From Phorcus lineatus (Eukaryota > Mollusca > Gastropoda > Trochida > Trochidae), in NCBI GenBank assembly GCA_921293015.1, contig OV121084.1, forward strand, positions 27,032,946-27,096,945: a DNA stretch of 64,000 bases. Reading direction: 5' to 3'. Shown piece after piece: positions 58,450 through 64,000 of this stretch. Position numbers and translations under genes: made by a program. The notes beneath the pieces were generated by a model. It saw only the letters and a list, made by a program, of their open reading frames with translations, was not told where the DNA came from and ran no database searches. Positions within the stretch are counted from its first letter, which is position 1. Each line of letters starts with the position of its first letter.

Positions 58450-60924
58450 ACGTCCAAAGAATCGGAAAAGTTGCCTACTCAGGGATTTCTGCTGACTTGC
58501 CCCCATTCCTTGTTGTTGCTTGACTCTACTGCCTAGATAGGTTGCAAGAAGAGTGTCCGTGAAGTTGGATATTTTCATGAAATCTAATCTAGGACATATG
58601 CATATTTATAAGCTTTACAAAGACAGGGCATGGAATATTTTTATCAATATTGACAAGGTTTGGTAGCTATCTCAATTCTTTGATGGTGCTTTGAAATTGA
58701 CAAGACAACAGTATCGAAAGTATCCCCAAAACAAAAACTATCTTGACTTTGAAGGGCATTTAGAAGTTATATACCTAAGGAAGAGAAGATTTTTTGGATA
58801 ACAACTTTTATTTTGTGAAATATAAGATGTTTCAAATTATATGTTTACTCCTTTGTTAGTTGGGACTTCAAAATGTCTGAATTTTGCAATAAAGAAACAA
58901 AATGTGAAATATGTGTTCATTATTGTCCAAATAAATGATTCGATCAAAATAAAGAATTCTGCAACATCTGTTATTTGGCGATGGTAGAATATGTTGAGGG
59001 CATTTGGTCTTATGTTACTATTTAATTTGTTTGATAATATTTGGGGGATCATGTCACCATAATGACATTTTCATGTTATCTTATTTTTGTTACCACAGTA
59101 TATCAAAGGTTTGGAGTATCTCACAACATGACCTTTTTTAAACTTTTCAGGAGAATATTTTGTTTGTATTTCAATATGTTTGAACCAAATTTGAAATGCC
59201 CTGAGGTAAATGATTTTGCTTTTATCTAGATATCTCTGCACTTTTATTAATTATTGTTTGTATGCTTTTGAAATTATGTTTTGGTGTAATAGTATTACAA
59301 AGTATTTTCAAAATAAAATTTTTCTTGAGAACATAAGCGACCTACTTCAGTAGTGAAAAATTTACCAGTTATTCAAACCCTAAATTTTCATGGATTGTTA
59401 GTGGGATTGCAACTTTGTAAAATAATACTTTTCTCATTACTTCATTCAAACAAAATTAACATAGCATATTAGAGACAGGCTTTTTGGCGGAGTGTATCTG
59501 TTTATTTTTCAACAGTGAAAAAGGTTTTTTAACAAAGTGAAAAGGAATAATTATGTTTGCCGCCCCAATGTAATGAAAATCAAGTATGTTTATTTTTTAT
59601 ATGGTTGGAAAAAAGCCTCAAACATGATCTGCATTTGAGACAAGTTGTTTGAACATATTTGTTGTTTTATTTTTGATGATCATATAGGTATTTGAATGTT
59701 TGTACCATTGATGATGGATGATATGATTATTTGAATCAAATATGAATGTGCTTTGTTTTTTTATGAGAGGTCTTTTGCATATTTGAGGGATGATAATTTC
59801 TTATTTAACTTTTTTGCACGTTTTTTTCCCGCTTTCTGTGAAATCAACAGACCTAGGAAATTGTTCTTCGTGAGGCTACTCTCTCCTAAGTCAATCATCT
59901 CTATCTTTTTTTCGTTCATTTCAGTCCTAATAAATTAAAAATAAAATTAAACTACAAGACCTCATGATCATTTCAGTTTTTCTCACAATTTTGAATTCTC
60001 ATCTCAGATATGTATATAAGAAACCCTCAGTGCTGTTGTCTATTAGATTAGATCTTTTGAAGTTGTTTTGCCTTTTTGTCATATGATGTGCTCTTAGTCT
60101 AGAAAACAGTCATATCTTTGTAGAATATTTGGTACTTTGCTTTTGTTGTCTCTATAAATCTCATGTGTTGTAGATCAAATTGTTTCCTATTATATCTCTA
60201 ATTTTTGTCATGTTTCTTTCTCCTTGAGGTTATCTTTTAAACAATCCTGTGTTTTGGAAGACATTTTTGAAAAATAAGGCTATTTAGTAAGATTCACGCT
60301 TTTTTTTTTTAAAAAGCTTAAAGAACAAAATATCTGTGATAAATTAAGGAAATATTTTTAAAGAGTATTCTTTGTGACCTTAATTTTTTCAAAATGATAT
60401 TTTAATTCTTAGTCATTATGCTGGCTACATTGTTGAGAGGCATTCAGTATGATAATAATGCATTTATTCTAATGACTGGTTGTTTCTAGAGTTCTGTACT
60501 TCAAAGGGCTTTGTTCAAGATGACCCTGATTTCAAAAATAAAATCTTGGACTCATTTACATATGTACTGCAGTTGCATAATTAAAACATATATCTGCATT
60601 TATTTGTATTTATTCAGATTTCAGTTTTGAAGATTGGGTTAAAAAAATGAGAAAGGTTAATATTGATTCAATGTTTTTAGTTGTCATGGGATAGGTAACT
60701 TAGGTTTGCTAAAATTGTCAAATAGGCTGCCTTTCTACTGTCCAGTTAAAAGTTTGCAAATATACGTTGATAGCAGGGTTTTGCTGACACATGCCCAGTT
60801 GTCTTGTTGTAAACCCTGGATTGTTATCTATTTTGAAATATTTGATAGGTGTTTGTTAATCTCCAACTGATCAATGCAAATATGTGTCTTTCATACCTGT
60901 GATAAGATTGTGTTGTTGAATAAA
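58450..60924 (+). other. Probable ABHD12 3' untranslated region
   Basis: AT-rich, with no further exon after the TGA at 58447-58449. Candidate AATAAA signals lie at 58888-58893, 59312-59317 and 60919-60924. The first is followed by GT-rich sequence and is the simplest choice for a short UTR. Which are used cannot be told from sequence. Confidence 0.4.
58888..58893 (+). terminator. Candidate poly(A) signal of ABHD12
   Basis: AATAAA, about 440 bases after the stop codon, followed within 30 bases by TG-rich sequence. Confidence 0.45.
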
Positions 60925-61223
60925 TATTAAAAAGTTTTTTAATTTGTTTTTTTTTATACCTTCATGCAACAATAAACATAAAACTAAAACAAAATATTAG
61001 GAAAGCCAATTAGAAATGAATTTCGAAAGTTACTAGAGGTTATGGCTTGACGTTCAATTCTTCTTGACATCAGAATCAAATATCTATGTAATATATTTCT
61101 TGGTAGAAAGCTGGAAGTGTCCTTTGGTGTCTCTTTTCTGTCGTCAATCAACTATTCACTATTTAGACTTCTCCAAAACTGATGCATCGCCAAAGCTGAA
61201 CTGTTGAGGTGATGTACCTTGGA

Positions 61224-61366
61224 GTGAGGTGAGGTGAGTTGGTGTGTTAAGCCGCTTTGAAGAGTATTTCACTTGTATCACGGCTGCTATTATTATTGCA
61301 GGGAAAAAGCCTGCAACACCATTTTGGCTATGCAGTGTGGTGAAACCTGCGAAAATCGGCTGGAAC
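61224..61366 (-). mobile_element. 5'-truncated SINE with target duplication
   Basis: Contains the (GGTGA)n tail and about half of the body, but no tRNA-like head. TACCTTGGA flanks it at 61215-61223 and 61367-61375. This is the pattern expected when target-primed reverse transcription stops early. Confidence 0.75.
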
Positions 61367-62199
61367 TACCTTGGATTAAGGTATCCAAATTTTTAGATTT
61401 AGGACCGACCTCCAGTCAAATATGGGTGTGGCAGGCATTTTCCCTTAAACCTTAAGAAATCTTGTCCATTAGCAATTGGCACAGGATAGTGATACATTTA
61501 AGAGTAACAGTTTTCTGACATAAAGACATGAAAATTTTGAACTTTGGTGTTGACCTTGAAATATGAGAGTGATAGTAACCACCCTCAAATCTTCTCTCAT
61601 CAATTTAAAAAATCGGAGGAATCTCAACTTTTTAAATTATCATCATTGTAGGAAACTATGTTTCATTGTCCTACCCCTTTTGTCCTGCATTGCAAGAGTG
61701 CATAGTTATGGTGATTACCAAAACCAAAAATCTTTTGTGTAGAAAGCTCAAATTTTGAGATTAACATCTTTGTTCCATGAAGATCAAAAGTTTGTAGATT
61801 TGCTCTTGACCGCCCTTCAAATATGGGCATGGTCTCCATTTTTTCAGACACCAATCATGTTAGGGATCTAAAATCTTGAGAATGAGGTTTTCTGTAGGAT
61901 TGGGGCAAAGATTTTTACATTTCATTGTCAAACCCCATAATTAATGGTGTGGCAGATAAAAAAAAGCTTAACGTGTTTAAAGATTTGTGAAATGGTCAAA
62001 TTGATTAGCAAATGTCATGTCTGTAGTACAATTGATAAGCGAAATATAAACATCAGATGGTCAGCAATGTTGTTGTTTATCACTTGGCTTGTTAAGACTG
62101 CAGTTTACTATCAGTGGATTCACAGTAACCAGAGACTGACATATGGAAACCTGATATCATTGTGATTTCTTCGGTTGATATTAATTAGGGATGGGTTGA

Positions 62200-62519
62200 G
62201 GTGAGGTGAGGTGAGGTGAATTGGGGTTTAACGCCACTTTCAAGAGTATTTCACTTATATTGCAGCTGCTAGTATTATTGCAGGGAGAAAGCCCGCAACA
62301 CCATTGTGATTAGCATTGCGGTGAAACCTGCGAGCATCGGCTGGAACTAGCAAAACATGGGTGGTACTGCGCTGAAATTCAGTGTAGCATTGCACCCAAA
62401 CCTTACTGCATGCAGAACAGTTCACTTCTGCAGACAAAGTTGCAGAGCCCGACAGGATTCGAACCACGGACCTTTTGATCTGAAGCCGAATGCGCTAACC
62501 ACTGCGCTATACCGCCCCC
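62200..62519 (-). mobile_element. Full-length tRNA-derived SINE
   Basis: Runs from a long (GGTGA)n tail to the GGGGGCGGTATAGCGCAGTG head on the minus strand. A perfect 12-bp duplication, GGGATGGGTTGA, lies at 62188-62199 and 62520-62531. Confidence 0.85.
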
Positions 62520-62531
62520 GGGATGGGTTGA

Positions 62532-64000
62532 CAGAAAATGGGTAGTCACAAGATTGAGTTTGGATTTTGGTGAGAAATGATATTTGAAATGCGCTTAGTG
62601 CTTACATAGAGTATTTCAAAAAGATATAAGAGAGCAAATATATATGAGTGTGAAACTGATTAGGAGTAAAGTTATTCTGTTATTTTTTTAAAGAATCTGT
62701 TTTCTATTTTTATCATGATTTTAAGGAATATGTAATGATTTTATTGATTTTCTTCTAATTTTATGTTAAAACACCTTTCTTATGCACCGAAACTTGACAA
62801 TTTTGAGGGTTTATTTCACCTTAAGAATCAACGTGTATGAATCTTTAACATCAACAATATATAGGCTGATGAGCTACTCATAGCCCCGGGCACTATTTTA
62901 AAAAAATACATCAACTATCAAGCATTTTATGATGCTTCATACTTTCAAGAAGTTATTCAAGGGCGACAACTCTATCGGATATGTGCATCCCTTCAAACCA
63001 AATAGACTAAGCCGGAAGTTGACGTTACAACGGGCTATTCCAAGTTGAGGGGATTTCCACTGTGTAGAAAATGAATAACAACAGGAAACAGTAAACTTGA
63101 CACAACAGGCAGGGATCAGTTACGAAAATGCGTTGGTTGACACACAATAGGTATGTCCTAGTCGATGAAAAGTGTTAAAAATGTTATTGCATCTTTTATT
63201 CAACTGAAATCACATGTTGCTGTCATCAAGAAACGTTTGTCTTTGCTAGATCCGAATTTCACGAAACGTCAAAACAGCTGACTATGATGCATATGCGAAA
63301 GTCACATGCTGACATCGGATAATATGGTCTAAATATAGTTTCAACGATTGACAAGGCAATCTCGTTAGTTTGACAAAAGCGTTTTAAATGAGAATGATCG
63401 AATAATCACTAAAGACTCAGATTTACTATCATTAATTAGGGAATCAATTGTAACATTAAATTTCCATTTGTGGAGATTTATGGTTGTGATTTAGTGATTG
63501 TAAATTGTTGATTGTAGAATATTAATATAATGGACAGACATAATTAAACGATTAAGTGGAATAATGTTATTAATTCAAGATTTTTAATTTCAAGATTATT
63601 AATTCATAGTGTAAATGTTTAGGCCAATCTAGTTCACATTACTGCAATATATATATAATAAGCAACAAGCAAAATTAAATAGTTAATGTGTTAGAGTTCC
63701 CATGATGTATTACACTATCTAGAATTGTGATACTTTATCTTATGATGTAAGCAACATTGTTGTCGGTCTAAGCTAGGAACCGATGCCTTAAATTTGTTTA
63801 TTTCGCCTAAAGAAGACAACTTATAAAATAGGTTATGGTTGCATATATATATTATAAGGAAAGGTATCACTCTGAAATGTCTTGATACATACCCCATTGT
63901 TGATGTTTGTACTGTCACAATTATAGTTAACATATGTTATCAATGATCAAATTACATGACAGGGCTCTTCCAAGGTTTTGAACAAAGAATTTTTATTCTG
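62532..64000. other. AT-rich DNA at the end of the window
   Basis: No gene can be supported except one weak candidate first exon at 63128. The stretch 62950-63150 is less AT-rich than its surroundings. Confidence 0.4.
63128..63150 (+). CDS. Weak candidate first coding exon of a gene continuing past the window
   Basis: An ATG is followed by seven codons and two bases (MRWLTHN plus AG) before a GTATGT donor at 63151. The upstream 150 bases are less AT-rich than their surroundings, as at a promoter. There is no partner exon in the window, so the call is speculative. Confidence 0.2.

Overview
The window reads as nuclear DNA of an animal, most likely a gastropod mollusc of abalone (Haliotis) type. 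The reasons are AT-rich, intron-dense genes with GT-AG introns, a tRNA-derived SINE whose 3' end is a (TCACC)n tail, and repeated AAGGGAGAYAACTC-like motifs of the kind common in molluscan DNA. The genus is an inference from repeat type, not a database match. I see no bacterial, organellar or CRISPR features.

Layout. 1-4866: AT-rich DNA with degenerate tandem repeats and one candidate start exon at 2985-3024. 4867-17575 (+): sixteen phase-consistent exons of a large serine-rich, largely disordered protein that I cannot name, with 3'UTR to a poly(A) signal at 18948. 20.4-20.9 kb: palindromic repeats and a SINE fragment. 21247-24340 (-): a compact four-exon gene for a secreted protein of two thyroglobulin type-1 domains (145 residues), with its own TATA box and a SINE in intron 2. 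26172-42245: a tandem Ty3/Gypsy retrotransposon array, LTR-internal-LTR-internal-LTR. Its three 1524-bp LTRs are nearly identical, its two gag-pol regions encode identical proteins, and one 4-bp target duplication encloses the whole array. 42.2-45.5 kb: SINEs and older repeats. 45599-50111 (-): complete GINS1 (PSF1), 195 residues, six exons. 50279-58449 (+): complete ABHD12, 371 residues, twelve exons. 58.4-64 kb: candidate poly(A) signals, two more SINEs and a weak candidate first exon of a further gene.

How the genes relate. GINS1 and ABHD12 are head to head with only 167 bp between start codons. That gap holds an E2F-like site, two CCAAT boxes in opposite orientation and a CACGTG box. The human genes are also neighbours in divergent orientation on chromosome 20p11.21, so this looks like a very old shared promoter. 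The other two genes show no evident link to them. The retrotransposon array appears to be a recent insertion between the thyroglobulin-domain gene and GINS1.

I found no convincing wholly new biological system. The most interesting items are the tandem shared-LTR array, the conserved bidirectional promoter, the two-domain inhibitor-like gene with a possible one-domain form, the unnamed serine-rich gene, a palindromic repeat whose inverted arms differ between loci, and a 40-bp micro-insertion of the SINE tail. Exon boundaries were set by eye from splice sites and reading phase, so any single boundary could be off by a few bases.
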